Shown: positions 45,428 through 53,027 of the stretch, piece after piece
How the letters are laid out: each line of letters opens with the position of its first letter
How positions within the stretch are numbered: position 1 is the stretch's first letter
Assembly (NCBI GenBank): GCA_947497485.1
Contig: CANMHB010000005.1
Coordinates: forward strand, 1 to 64,000
DNA length: 64,000 bases
DNA from: Flavobacteriales bacterium
GTDB lineage: Bacteria > Bacteroidota > Bacteroidia > Flavobacteriales_D > Crocinitomicaceae
Direction of reading: 5' to 3'
The notes under the pieces: model-generated
Database searches by the model: none
Seen by the model: only the letters and a program-made list of their open reading frames with translations
Told to the model about the DNA's origin: nothing
Translations under genes and position numbers: made by a program

Positions 45428-45828
45428 TTCCTAACAAATTTACTAATTTATCCCTTAATTCTTTTCTTTTTGGGAGTTGATTCTTTTGGCGGAGCATCTT
45501 GATATATCAGGTTATATCAAAGAAAAAAAAATGGCCGCTGAATAACAATGACCACTTTTATAAGCAATTCGCAAGTAATTAGGATCTGCTTAAAAACTCG
45601 AACCTTTTGATCTAGTGCAAGATATCACCATAAAACAAATTTCAAGTGCAAGGTTTGATAGCATTATTCTTGAAAAAACGTGCATCTTAATTTTAGAAAT
45701 GCATGTTATGGTTCGATAGCCAGAAAAGAATCATCTTCTTCGTTGCAGTCATATTGGCATATTCGTATATGCCTTCATGTGCTGCGCCTTGAATCTAATC
45801 CTTTTCTGACTTTTTCAGCAGGCCCTAA
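45428..45828. other. 401-bp gap with no gene; possible mobile-element remnant
   Basis: No frame has a plausible start with family-like content. The last part (45756-45825) holds a perfect 7-bp hairpin, GGCATAT-TCGT-ATATGCC at 45756-45773, and the string gactttttcagcaggccc at 45808-45825. The latter resembles the ends of some insertion sequences (ACTTTTTCAACAG-type termini). The rest is unremarkable AT-rich sequence. Confidence 0.5.
45756..45825. mobile_element. Transposon-end-like segment (MITE or IS remnant), tentative
   Basis: The segment combines a perfect hairpin and a terminal-repeat-like string ending 3 nt before the stop codon of the TonB receptor gene. No transposase and no matching opposite end were found in the gap. 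The identification rests on resemblance only. Confidence 0.3.
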
Positions 45829-48246
45829 TTAAAAATTTCCTCTCAGCGTAACGATGAAATTTCTACCCGGAGCTGAAATATTCGATGCGTAATTTCGATA
45901 GTTTTGGTCCAAGATATTCTCGCATGCAACTTGAATTGAAGCATATTTATTGAAAACATAATTCACCCTTAAATTCAAGGTATACCAACTTGGCATTCCA
46001 TTTACCGTTGCATAAGCGTAATTATCTTCTCCAATCAAATTATAATCTTCCAAGCGTTTCCATCCGGAATAATTCACAAAAAATTCGGCCTTGAATTTTC
46101 TCAAGTTATACGCTAAACTTACTTTACCAAATACCGGTGGAATGTGATCCAATGGATAAGGAATTGAATCCGTTTTGATTCGACCTTTTGTGTAATTTAC
46201 CGTTCCAGTAATGTTAAAATAATCGCTCAATTTCCCTGAAATCATTCCTTCAACACCATAAACGTAGGCTTGACCTGCATTTGTAGTTGTTTTTACTTGG
46301 CTCAATTGACCATCATAATTTATGGAGTCCTCACCTAAAAATGTACTATTTTGAACAGTAAGCGCGTTCGTAAGCAAGGTATAATAAGCGTTTGCCCCAA
46401 GATATAAATCCGGGGCGATTTCGTAAGAAAATCCGAATTCTCCGTTGTACGAATATTCCGCTTTCAGATTCGGATTTGGAACAACGATACTTCCAGGAAC
46501 AGATTCAAATACTTTCGTTAAATCATCTACGTTTGGTGCTCTAAATCCAGTAGAACCGGATAAGGTAAATCTCCATTTTGAAGTTGGCATATAAATTAGA
46601 CCTAGATTTCCATTAATCGCATTGTTGCTTTGATTGATGTCATTAAATGGAAACGGAAAAAATGTTTTATCCTTGAATTTGGCATTTAAACCAACATGCG
46701 TGAAACGTATCCCATCATTCAAAATCAATTTATCTGTAATTTCCCACGTATGCGTCACATAACCTGCAACAGAATACATCATAGAGCCCCCATCCGGATA
46801 ACGTGTATCCAAAACGGAAGTAGCCATTGAAAAGATATCTTCCGTCCATGCTGTAGACTTCACGTTGTTGTAATAAGCATCTAACCCATATCGAAATTCA
46901 TGCTCATTTATTTTCTTCGAAAAATCCGCATTAAAAGTGAGGATACCTAAATTTTCAACACGGTGGTTCCTGGAATTATTCTTGAATTTTCGATCTATTC
47001 GACTTTCCCAGATCGATTGGTAGCCCAAAATAATGCGTGCATTGTCATACATTACATTTTTGTTCGATAAATCCAAGGTATAAGCCGCCAACATTCTGAA
47101 TTGTGGTCCATAATACCATTCTGCAAACTTGGGTTTTGAACCGGACATTTGAGTTAGTCGATCGTAGCGGTCAATATTGCTTGAATTCGATAATTGAAAA
47201 TTCAATTTATGTGTAACCTGATCATTTTGCTTAAATGCAAACTTCTGCAAGAAGTCATATTGACTGTAAGCCGAACCAACTTGTTTATTTGTATCTGCAT
47301 TCACGACCATTGAATCAACACCATTAATTTGCGCTGCATACCAATTTCTAGCGCCAAAATTTCCAACATATGGATTTCTGACTGCTCCTTGACGCAAATC
47401 GCCAAATTTAGAATAGGTAAAAGAAGTTAAGGAAGCAAATTTCTTTGTCCCTAAAGAAACATTTGCATTGGTAGCGTATCCATTTGCAGCACTGAAATAG
47501 CGTGCATAGGCATTTGATTTAACTAAGAGTTTATCATCTGCACTGAACATGGGTTTCTTGGTCGTAAAGGTCATGACTCCTCCAATCGCATCCGATCCAT
47601 AAACAACAGATCCAGGACCGAAAACAACTTCCACCCGATCCATGATGGAATTATCCAAGGTGATAATGTTCTGAAGATGTCCTCCACGATAAATGGCATT
47701 ATTCATGCGAATTCCATCGACAACCAGGAGCACCTTATTGGTCTCAAATCCACGAATGATTGGACTTCCTCCACCCAATTGACTTTTCTGAACAAAGACA
47801 TTTCCAGAATTAGCCATGACATCAGCAGTTGAAGATTGATTGAAATTTTGTAATTCTCCAGACTTCATTACCTGAATTTTTTGAGCCACATCTTTGCGCT
47901 TTTCTTCAAACTTACTTGCTGAGACAACAACTTCTTCTAGTGAATTTTGACTTGGTCTTAGATAAATTGAAATTTCTGACTCTGAATTTGTTGAAAGTAT
48001 TATAACTTCTTGGGTTATGTAATCCGGATGATGTAAGATTATAAAACCACTCGTTACCGCGATTGTCAACTGACCATTTTTATCCGATTTACCCAAACTA
48101 GCATTCGATTCACCATTTAAGACTACCACATTCTCAATTGGTGAAAACGTTGAAATGTCGTAAACGGTAAGTGAAATTTGTTTTTTTTGTGCGTGAACCC
48201 ATAGCATGCAAAACAGCATCCACATGGAAACAATATATTTTTTCAT
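45829..48246 (-). CDS. TonB-dependent outer-membrane receptor
   Basis: The 805-residue protein has a signal peptide, a carboxypeptidase-regulatory-like N-terminal domain (~22-95: ISLTVYDISTFSPIENVVVL). A TonB-box/plug region follows (LEEVVVSASKFEEKRKD, then IIRGFETNKVLLVVDGIRMN, RVEVVFGPGSVVYGSDAIGG), then a long barrel ending YASNISAPGRNFIVTLRGNF with a terminal Phe. Such receptors import metal chelates, haem, cobalamin or glycans. No SusD partner is present, so a metal, haem or cobalamin ligand fits better than a polysaccharide. The upstream gene at 48470 points the same way. Confidence 0.9.
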   Translation of the reverse strand: MKKYIVSMWMLFCMLWVHAQKKQISLTVYDISTFSPIENVVVLNGESNASLGKSDKNGQLTIAVTSGFIILHHPDYITQEVIILSTNSESEISIYLRPSQNSLEEVVVSASKFEEKRKDVAQKIQVMKSGELQNFNQSSTADVMANSGNVFVQKSQLGGGSPIIRGFETNKVLLVVDGIRMNNAIYRGGHLQNIITLDNSIMDRVEVVFGPGSVVYGSDAIGGVMTFTTKKPMFSADDKLLVKSNAYARYFSAANGYATNANVSLGTKKFASLTSFTYSKFGDLRQGAVRNPYVGNFGARNWYAAQINGVDSMVVNADTNKQVGSAYSQYDFLQKFAFKQNDQVTHKLNFQLSNSSNIDRYDRLTQMSGSKPKFAEWYYGPQFRMLAAYTLDLSNKNVMYDNARIILGYQSIWESRIDRKFKNNSRNHRVENLGILTFNADFSKKINEHEFRYGLDAYYNNVKSTAWTEDIFSMATSVLDTRYPDGGSMMYSVAGYVTHTWEITDKLILNDGIRFTHVGLNAKFKDKTFFPFPFNDINQSNNAINGNLGLIYMPTSKWRFTLSGSTGFRAPNVDDLTKVFESVPGSIVVPNPNLKAEYSYNGEFGFSYEIAPDLYLGANAYYTLLTNALTVQNSTFLGEDSINYDGQLSQVKTTTNAGQAYVYGVEGMISGKLSDYFNITGTVNYTKGRIKTDSIPYPLDHIPPVFGKVSLAYNLRKFKAEFFVNYSGWKRLEDYNLIGEDNYAYATVNGMPSWYTLNLRVNYVFNKYASIQVACENILDQNYRNYASNISAPGRNFIVTLRGNF

Positions 48247-48326
48247 TTTAAATTTAGTTTAATTGATAATTACTGAGAGCTGAAATAATGATAACCAAAT
48301 CTCATTAATCTATAGTGCAGAAATCT

Positions 48327-48376
48327 TCCCTCCTTGCCTGTCCGCCAGCAGGTGGAAGGAGGGTTTTAGGGAGGTG
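48327..48376 (+). repeat. Dispersed GGAGG hairpin element, copy 2 (expanded loop)
   Basis: CCCTCCTT (48328-48335) pairs with AAGGAGGG (48356-48363) around a 20-nt loop containing a CCTG...CAGG inner stem, then tttt and AGGGAGGTG. It lies between the hypothetical gene and its downstream TonB receptor gene. Confidence 0.6.
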
Positions 48377-48415
48377 AAAATATATTATAAAATTTGGAAA
48401 ACTTTTATACTTAGT

Positions 48416-48447
48416 CACCCTCCTTTTTCCTCCCTCAAGGGAGGAGA
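48416..48447 (-). repeat. Dispersed GGAGG hairpin element, copy 3 (inverted)
   Basis: TCCTCCC, loop TCAA, GGGAGGA (48428-48445) is a perfect 7-bp stem, preceded by CACCCTCC. It is the reverse-orientation partner of copy 2, with a 39-bp AT-rich spacer, so the pair could form one large cruciform. Confidence 0.6.
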
Positions 48448-48469
48448 ATTCTTTACACTTTAGTAATGG

Positions 48470-49003
48470 TTAAACTAAAATTTGCGGTGGTTGCAATTGT
48501 GCTGCAATTTTAAATTGAGCGAAAATGAAATTGTAATGGAAAAATTCTTTTTTCGATGCGAACGAAATTTCCTCAAATGAATCATTGTGATAATCATTAA
48601 CAATAAAACTCGTTTTGAACATCTTCATGAATGATTTAAACGGTGATTTCTCAGGTTGATTATTCATATTCGATGCGGTTGCCTCATCTAGTTTCGCGAA
48701 CAATACAGTCTCTTGAACATCATCAATGCACGAAACGGAATAACCGATATCGTTTTTTTTCTTCTTAACAACGTCGTACATTCTGTCATCCATTTTAAAC
48801 TCGTGATCGTTAATCCAAGCTAACTGGTTGAATTCCTTGAATGTAAAATTAAATTCTTTATATGATTTATCCGGTAAACTGTGTTTGATTGCTTTTTTGA
48901 TTTCCTTACGAATTTGAAATCGTTCGACTTGAAAAAAAAGGTGAAATCCGACTAATTGCCAGATAAAAAGGAACATCAATATAAACGAAAAGATTCGTCT
49001 CAC
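48470..49003 (-). CDS. Membrane-anchored hypothetical protein upstream of the TonB receptor
   Basis: The 177-residue protein starts at GTG (49003) with a hydrophobic N-terminal segment (FSFILMFLFIWQLVGFHLFF). A basic stretch (ERFQIRKEIKKAIKHSLP), a soluble domain with Cys92, and an end LQPPQILV follow. The layout (signal anchor, small domain, terminal PP motif) resembles small proteins next to metal-related receptors in Bacteroidota. A strong promoter lies at 49008-49036, so close that the ATG at 48976 might be the real start. Function unknown. Confidence 0.65.
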   Translation of the reverse strand: MRRIFSFILMFLFIWQLVGFHLFFQVERFQIRKEIKKAIKHSLPDKSYKEFNFTFKEFNQLAWINDHEFKMDDRMYDVVKKKKNDIGYSVSCIDDVQETVLFAKLDEATASNMNNQPEKSPFKSFMKMFKTSFIVNDYHNDSFEEISFASKKEFFHYNFIFAQFKIAAQLQPPQILV

Positions 49004-49007
49004 AAAA

Positions 49008-49036
49008 CAAATATACTAATTTTGAAGGTAAATCAA
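49008..49036 (-). promoter_or_regulatory. Promoter for the 49003 gene, overlapping a divergent box
   Basis: On the minus strand TTG (49036-49034), an 18-nt spacer and TATATTTG (49015-49008) match the consensus. A plus-strand TAATTTTG (49017-49024), the likely -7 box for the 49044 gene, lies inside the spacer, so the two divergent promoters overlap. Confidence 0.55.
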
Positions 49037-49043
49037 TATAGAC

Positions 49044-49664
49044 TTGGAACACAAACTAATTGCACAAAAAACCTTCCGTTATCAGCAAATCGGAGAACTT
49101 GATAAAGCGACACAGTTATTAATTGTTCTTCATGGATATGGTCAATTGGCTGAATTTTTCATTCGCAAATTCAATGGTGTTCCTGAAAACTATTTGGTCA
49201 TCGCACCGGAAGGAATGCATCGCTTTTATTTAAACGGAACTTCTGGAAGAGTTGGTGCTTCATGGATGACCAAAGAAGATCGGGAATCAGACATTCAAGA
49301 TAATTTAAATTGGTTGAATCAATTATTAAATGAGCTGAAAGAGAAAAAGAAATTTGAAAAAATTATTTTACTTGGTTTTTCGCAAGGTGGAGCAACAGCC
49401 GCAAGGTGGTATTATTCAACTAAAAATGAATTAAATAATTTAATTCTTTGGGCATCCGTCTTTCCACCGGATCTTGAGAAACCAGAACAATCTAATAATT
49501 CAAAAAATTATTTTGTAATTGGAAACCAGGATGAATTTTATTCAACAGAACAGCAAAATCAAGAAATCAGTTTTTATCGGAATTTAGGGTTTCGTACTCT
49601 AACGTTTGAAGGAAAACATGATATTAATGGAAAGAAATTGTTGTCTGTTTTGAATTCGATTTGA
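49044..49664 (+). CDS. Alpha/beta hydrolase, carboxylesterase/phospholipase type
   Basis: The 206-residue protein from TTG 49044 has LLIVLHGYGQLAEFF near the N-terminus (oxyanion region), the nucleophile Ser in LLGFSQGGATAARW (~115-128), an Asp in VIGNQDEFY and His in FEGKHDI near the end. These form a complete Ser-Asp-His triad of the COG0400 group. It is cytoplasmic, with no signal, and probably cleaves small esters or lysolipids. It ends 20 nt before a strong bidirectional terminator. Confidence 0.8.
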   Translation: MEHKLIAQKTFRYQQIGELDKATQLLIVLHGYGQLAEFFIRKFNGVPENYLVIAPEGMHRFYLNGTSGRVGASWMTKEDRESDIQDNLNWLNQLLNELKEKKKFEKIILLGFSQGGATAARWYYSTKNELNNLILWASVFPPDLEKPEQSNNSKNYFVIGNQDEFYSTEQQNQEISFYRNLGFRTLTFEGKHDINGKKLLSVLNSI

Positions 49665-49683
49665 AAATGACTAGTTACAAATC

Positions 49684-49712
49684 AAAAAGGCCCGCTTTTA
49701 AACGGACCTTTT
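49684..49712. terminator. Bidirectional rho-independent terminator
   Basis: AAAAGGCCCG, an 8-nt loop and CGGACCTTTT form a strong hairpin with one mismatch, bordered by A and T runs on both sides. It lies between convergent genes ending at 49664 (plus) and 49733 (minus) and can serve both. Confidence 0.85.
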
Positions 49713-49732
49713 CACACTAAATAAACCGATGA

Positions 49733-50122
49733 CTAATTAGGTAAGCAAACAACATTGATGTCTTTCGAGGTTTTATGACCTTCGTGATCCAATTCAACTT
49801 CAACCTTAACATTGACAATGGTTGTATCTGTAACATTATTCAGCCAATGTTCGTGGAAGGAATACGATGTTGCATGTGTTACCGCTGTTACACTAAATAA
49901 AGAAGCACCTGTCGTCGAATTTGTGAATGACAACGTATAACCGTGTAATTCACCATCGCCAAGAATTGACCCTTCGAAGTGCACGGAATCATTAAATGCA
50001 ACGGTGTCATTTGCTATAGGTTCATAAATGGTAATATCAGCTTTGGACGCTTCATTTTTATGACATGAATTAAGCGTAACAATTACTGCAAAAAGACTGG
50101 TAAATAAAATTAATTTTTTCAT
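49733..50122 (-). CDS. Lipoprotein with His-rich Ig-like domain
   Basis: The 129-residue protein has a lipoprotein signal with lipobox TLNSC (Cys at residue 20) followed at once by HKNE. The mature part is beta-rich with HGYTLSF, SFHEHW and LDHEGHKTSK, a density of His and acidic residues that suggests metal binding. The ATG overlaps the end of the upstream gene by 4 bp. The family is not recognised. The operon and His content make a copper or zinc role a fair inference. Confidence 0.72.
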   Translation of the reverse strand: MKKLILFTSLFAVIVTLNSCHKNEASKADITIYEPIANDTVAFNDSVHFEGSILGDGELHGYTLSFTNSTTGASLFSVTAVTHATSYSFHEHWLNNVTDTTIVNVKVEVELDHEGHKTSKDINVVCLPN

Positions 50123-51018
50123 TTTTTTGATTTTTTAATTAGATAATTTAAACTGATTCCACCGCTTAAGTTTTGGTGAATCGTTCCTGAATTAATATTT
50201 TGTGAAATAGGTTGTTGCAAGTACAAAGACCAAAGCCATCGATAAGTCAATAAATTTATACTTCCTTTAGTGGAAACAATGAATCCTGCATTTGTATTGC
50301 TATTGTTTTCTTGTCCATTCAAACGACTGCTTTGATGGTTTTCAAATTGCAAACCAACTGAAGCAATTAAGCGAAAGGAGCTTATTTTTCTACTTGTGAA
50401 AACCTGAGATGACAACATCGTAGCATTCCCAAATTGAAATCCATAAATGTCTTTCCCTTTTATTGCATAACTGCCTTCCGTTTGCCAGCCCCAAGACGTT
50501 GAAAGCTGCCTCGTATAGTTGGATAAGATTAAAAAATCCCACGAACCAGTGCCAGGATAAAGATTTTTTAACGAATTCGCATTTGAAACCGTTTTACCCA
50601 AAGGCATTTTAACACCAGTTCCAACAGTTAAAAAGTTTTTAGTGAAACCCATTGAATCTTTATCTTGAAATAAGATAAAATTTCCAATTAACGTTGGATC
50701 ACTTAATCCCCAAACATAATCATTTCCTAAATCACGTTTTTGAATTGCAAATTGATAAGGAATAAAGCCCATCAATTGAATTCTAGAATGAATTTGGGTG
50801 CGAAATTGTATTTCTTGCCCGAATAAATATTCTCGTGAGTGACGAATCCCAAACATATAGGAAGAGAATCCTCTAAATGAACTTTTAATTCCAATCGTGT
50901 GAAATTTTGTAGAGGCAAACAAGCCAATTGAAGCATTGCTATTAACACCTCCACATATATCACACGCTATCACTTCGGTGCTGAACGGCAGCAACAATAC
51001 GAATATTAAATACCGCAT
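50119..51018 (-). CDS. Outer-membrane-barrel-like protein with N-terminal CDICGG
   Basis: The 299-residue protein has a signal peptide directly followed by CDICGG (two Cys and two Gly right after cleavage). Then come repeated beta strands (IGIKSSFRGFSSYMFGIRHS, and later GFIVSTKGSINLLTYRWLW), typical of a 10-12-stranded barrel. Proteins opening with CDxCG after the signal are frequent in this phylum near metal genes, from memory. It is coupled to the lipoprotein downstream and lies 100 nt after the 51523 gene. Export or sensing of copper is a possible role, unproven. Confidence 0.75.
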   Translation of the reverse strand: MRYLIFVLLLPFSTEVIACDICGGVNSNASIGLFASTKFHTIGIKSSFRGFSSYMFGIRHSREYLFGQEIQFRTQIHSRIQLMGFIPYQFAIQKRDLGNDYVWGLSDPTLIGNFILFQDKDSMGFTKNFLTVGTGVKMPLGKTVSNANSLKNLYPGTGSWDFLILSNYTRQLSTSWGWQTEGSYAIKGKDIYGFQFGNATMLSSQVFTSRKISSFRLIASVGLQFENHQSSRLNGQENNSNTNAGFIVSTKGSINLLTYRWLWSLYLQQPISQNINSGTIHQNLSGGISLNYLIKKSKK

Positions 51019-51118
51019 AATATTTATTTTTAATGTGAATATTGAATTGAATCAACGAAAAAGAACAATTAGCTGAATTTCATTCCAATGTTTAAGAACA
51101 GAATCAGACTAATTAATA

Positions 51119-51523
51119 TCAAACAGTAAAAGTGGAAACAGGAGGATGAAAAATTGGAAAATGAAAGTCTAAATTATAGGTATTTTTATATATAAAATCG
51201 TGTTTATTTAAATTTATGGGGAATGAATAAAATTCCAAAACGATCGATTCATTTGGAATAAAAGAAGCACCCTCAATAATTTTTAAGTTTGAATAAGAAC
51301 CTTGCTGTTTTTCTTTTTGGGACTCCAGCTCTGCATCAGCTTTTTTCAATTGTTTTGCCAAATAACATTTTCCATTACAATGCATTTCCGGGCGATTTTT
51401 ATTCTCACATTCTTTCTCTGCTATTTCCTTTTGATTGACATAAAAATTGACTTGCCAAAAAATGCTGTAGGCTATTTTGCTTAAAATTAAAGAAACAAAA
51501 AGAAACGTATAAAAAAATCTCAT
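51119..51523 (-). CDS. Small membrane-anchored protein with HCNGKCY motif
   Basis: The 134-residue protein has a hydrophobic start (RFFYTFLFVSLILSKIAYSI), then CENKNRPEMHCNGKCYLAK (Cys at ~39, 48 and 52, His at 47), a charged stretch and an end FHPPVSTFTV. The His-Cys-x-x-x-Cys spacing looks made to bind a soft metal such as Cu(I). A TAAATTTG box (51548-51541) lies 17 nt upstream of the ATG. It is the first gene of the three-gene unit down to 49733. Confidence 0.72.
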   Translation of the reverse strand: MRFFYTFLFVSLILSKIAYSIFWQVNFYVNQKEIAEKECENKNRPEMHCNGKCYLAKQLKKADAELESQKEKQQGSYSNLKIIEGASFIPNESIVLEFYSFPINLNKHDFIYKNTYNLDFHFPIFHPPVSTFTV

Positions 51524-51617
51524 CGCAACTTAACTTTTTGCAAATTTAATTAAATAAATAGGTATGGGTGTTTTTTTTTACAGATTGAATAAAACGTATT
51601 ATTCTAAAAGGATTCAA

Positions 51618-52886
51618 TCACCCTTTCTTACTCTCCCACTGCCCTACTACAGCGGTTGCAATTGAATTTCCTAGGACATTCGTTGCACTTCGGAACATAT
51701 CACAAAAATGATCAATTGGTAAAATCAAGGCAACTCCTTCGATTGGAATTTTAAACATCCCACAAGTTGCTGCAACCACTACCAAACTTGCTCTTGGCAC
51801 TCCCGCAATTCCTTTACTTGTAAGCATTAAAACGATAAGCATTGTTAGTTGCGTTCCAACATCCAAATGAACACCATAAACTTGAGCAATAAAAAGACTA
51901 GCAAAGGTCATATACATCATACTTCCATCCAAATTGAAGGAATAACCAAGCGGCAGCATGAATGAAACAATGCGATCTTTGATTCCAAAGCGCTCTAATT
52001 CCTCTGTTAATTTTGGAAAAACAGCTTCGCTACTAGTTGTTCCAAAGGCAATTACCAACGGACTAACGATTCGTTTCAAAAGTGTTTTCAAGTGATTCCG
52101 AAGAAAAATATAGCCAACCAACAGTAGAACGACCCAAAGCGATGCAATTCCAACTAAAAATGAGCTAAAAAACTTCGTGTAGGTAATCATCAAATCTGAA
52201 ATATCTTTCACTGCAAAAACGCCTGCTATAGCCCCAAAAACACCGATTGGAGCGAATTTCATGACAAAGTTCACCATCTTTAGAATTATATGAGATGCTT
52301 TATCAAAAGCGGAAATAATTGGTTTTACATTATCTCCAATTGAAGCAGCAGCCAAACCAAAAAAGATTGAAAAAACCACAATTTGTAGAATTTCATTGGT
52401 TGCCATAGCTTCAAACACCGATTTTGGAATAATGTGCTCAACGAAATGCTGAATGGAAAAATCTTGGGTTTTATCGGTTACTTCACTTGCTGCAGATAAA
52501 TCCATATCTGACAAATTCAATCCATAACCAGGTTTTAAGAAATTCACCCACAAAAGACCAATTACCAACGAAATAAAAGAAGCTGAAAAGAACCAAATTA
52601 AAGCCTTCCCTCCTATTCGACCAACTGTATTGATATCTCCAAGTTTGGCAATCCCCACAACCAATGTTGTGAAAACCAATGGAGCTATAATCATTTGTAC
52701 CAAGCGAATAAAAATTGTTGCCAAAAGCTTAATGTGCGAACTAAATGCAGCAGCAGTTTCCGCACTACAATTTGAATGAATTATGGCACCGAGCGTAGCA
52801 CCGAAAATCATTGCAACAAGGATATAAATTGTTAGGCTACTTTTTGGCTGATTTTGATTTTTATGATCCACCTGATGCTCTGACAT
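51618..52886 (-). CDS. Dicarboxylate/amino acid:cation symporter (DAACS)
   Basis: The 422-residue protein has about eight membrane helices plus two re-entrant hairpins: FGTTSSEAVFPKLTEEL (the serine-rich HP1 motif), FNLDGSMMYMTFASLFIAQ (NMDGT-like), GIAGVPRASLVVVAAT (HP2), and PIDHFCDMFRSATNVLGNSI. These fit GltP/DctA-like carriers of glutamate, aspartate or C4-dicarboxylates driven by Na+ or H+. It is a single gene with no partner. Confidence 0.92.
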   Translation of the reverse strand: MSEHQVDHKNQNQPKSSLTIYILVAMIFGATLGAIIHSNCSAETAAAFSSHIKLLATIFIRLVQMIIAPLVFTTLVVGIAKLGDINTVGRIGGKALIWFFSASFISLVIGLLWVNFLKPGYGLNLSDMDLSAASEVTDKTQDFSIQHFVEHIIPKSVFEAMATNEILQIVVFSIFFGLAAASIGDNVKPIISAFDKASHIILKMVNFVMKFAPIGVFGAIAGVFAVKDISDLMITYTKFFSSFLVGIASLWVVLLLVGYIFLRNHLKTLLKRIVSPLVIAFGTTSSEAVFPKLTEELERFGIKDRIVSFMLPLGYSFNLDGSMMYMTFASLFIAQVYGVHLDVGTQLTMLIVLMLTSKGIAGVPRASLVVVAATCGMFKIPIEGVALILPIDHFCDMFRSATNVLGNSIATAVVGQWESKKG

Positions 52887-53027
52887 AAAGTTTTATTTAA
52901 ATTTTTTGTGAAAATAGAAAAAAGCCCAAACATATTATCAATAAATAATGTAGAAGTTAACGAAGTAAGACCCTTGAAATTCGTTAGAGAAATTTCATTT
53001 CGTATATTTGAATCCCAAATTAAAAAT

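Noticed and set aside
52908..53027. GTG-started 40-residue N-terminal extension of the acyl-CoA carboxylase beta subunit
   Set aside because: The family begins near EFNFNEDQMRL, and a TATATTTG box lies inside the extension, so ATG 53028 is the better start.
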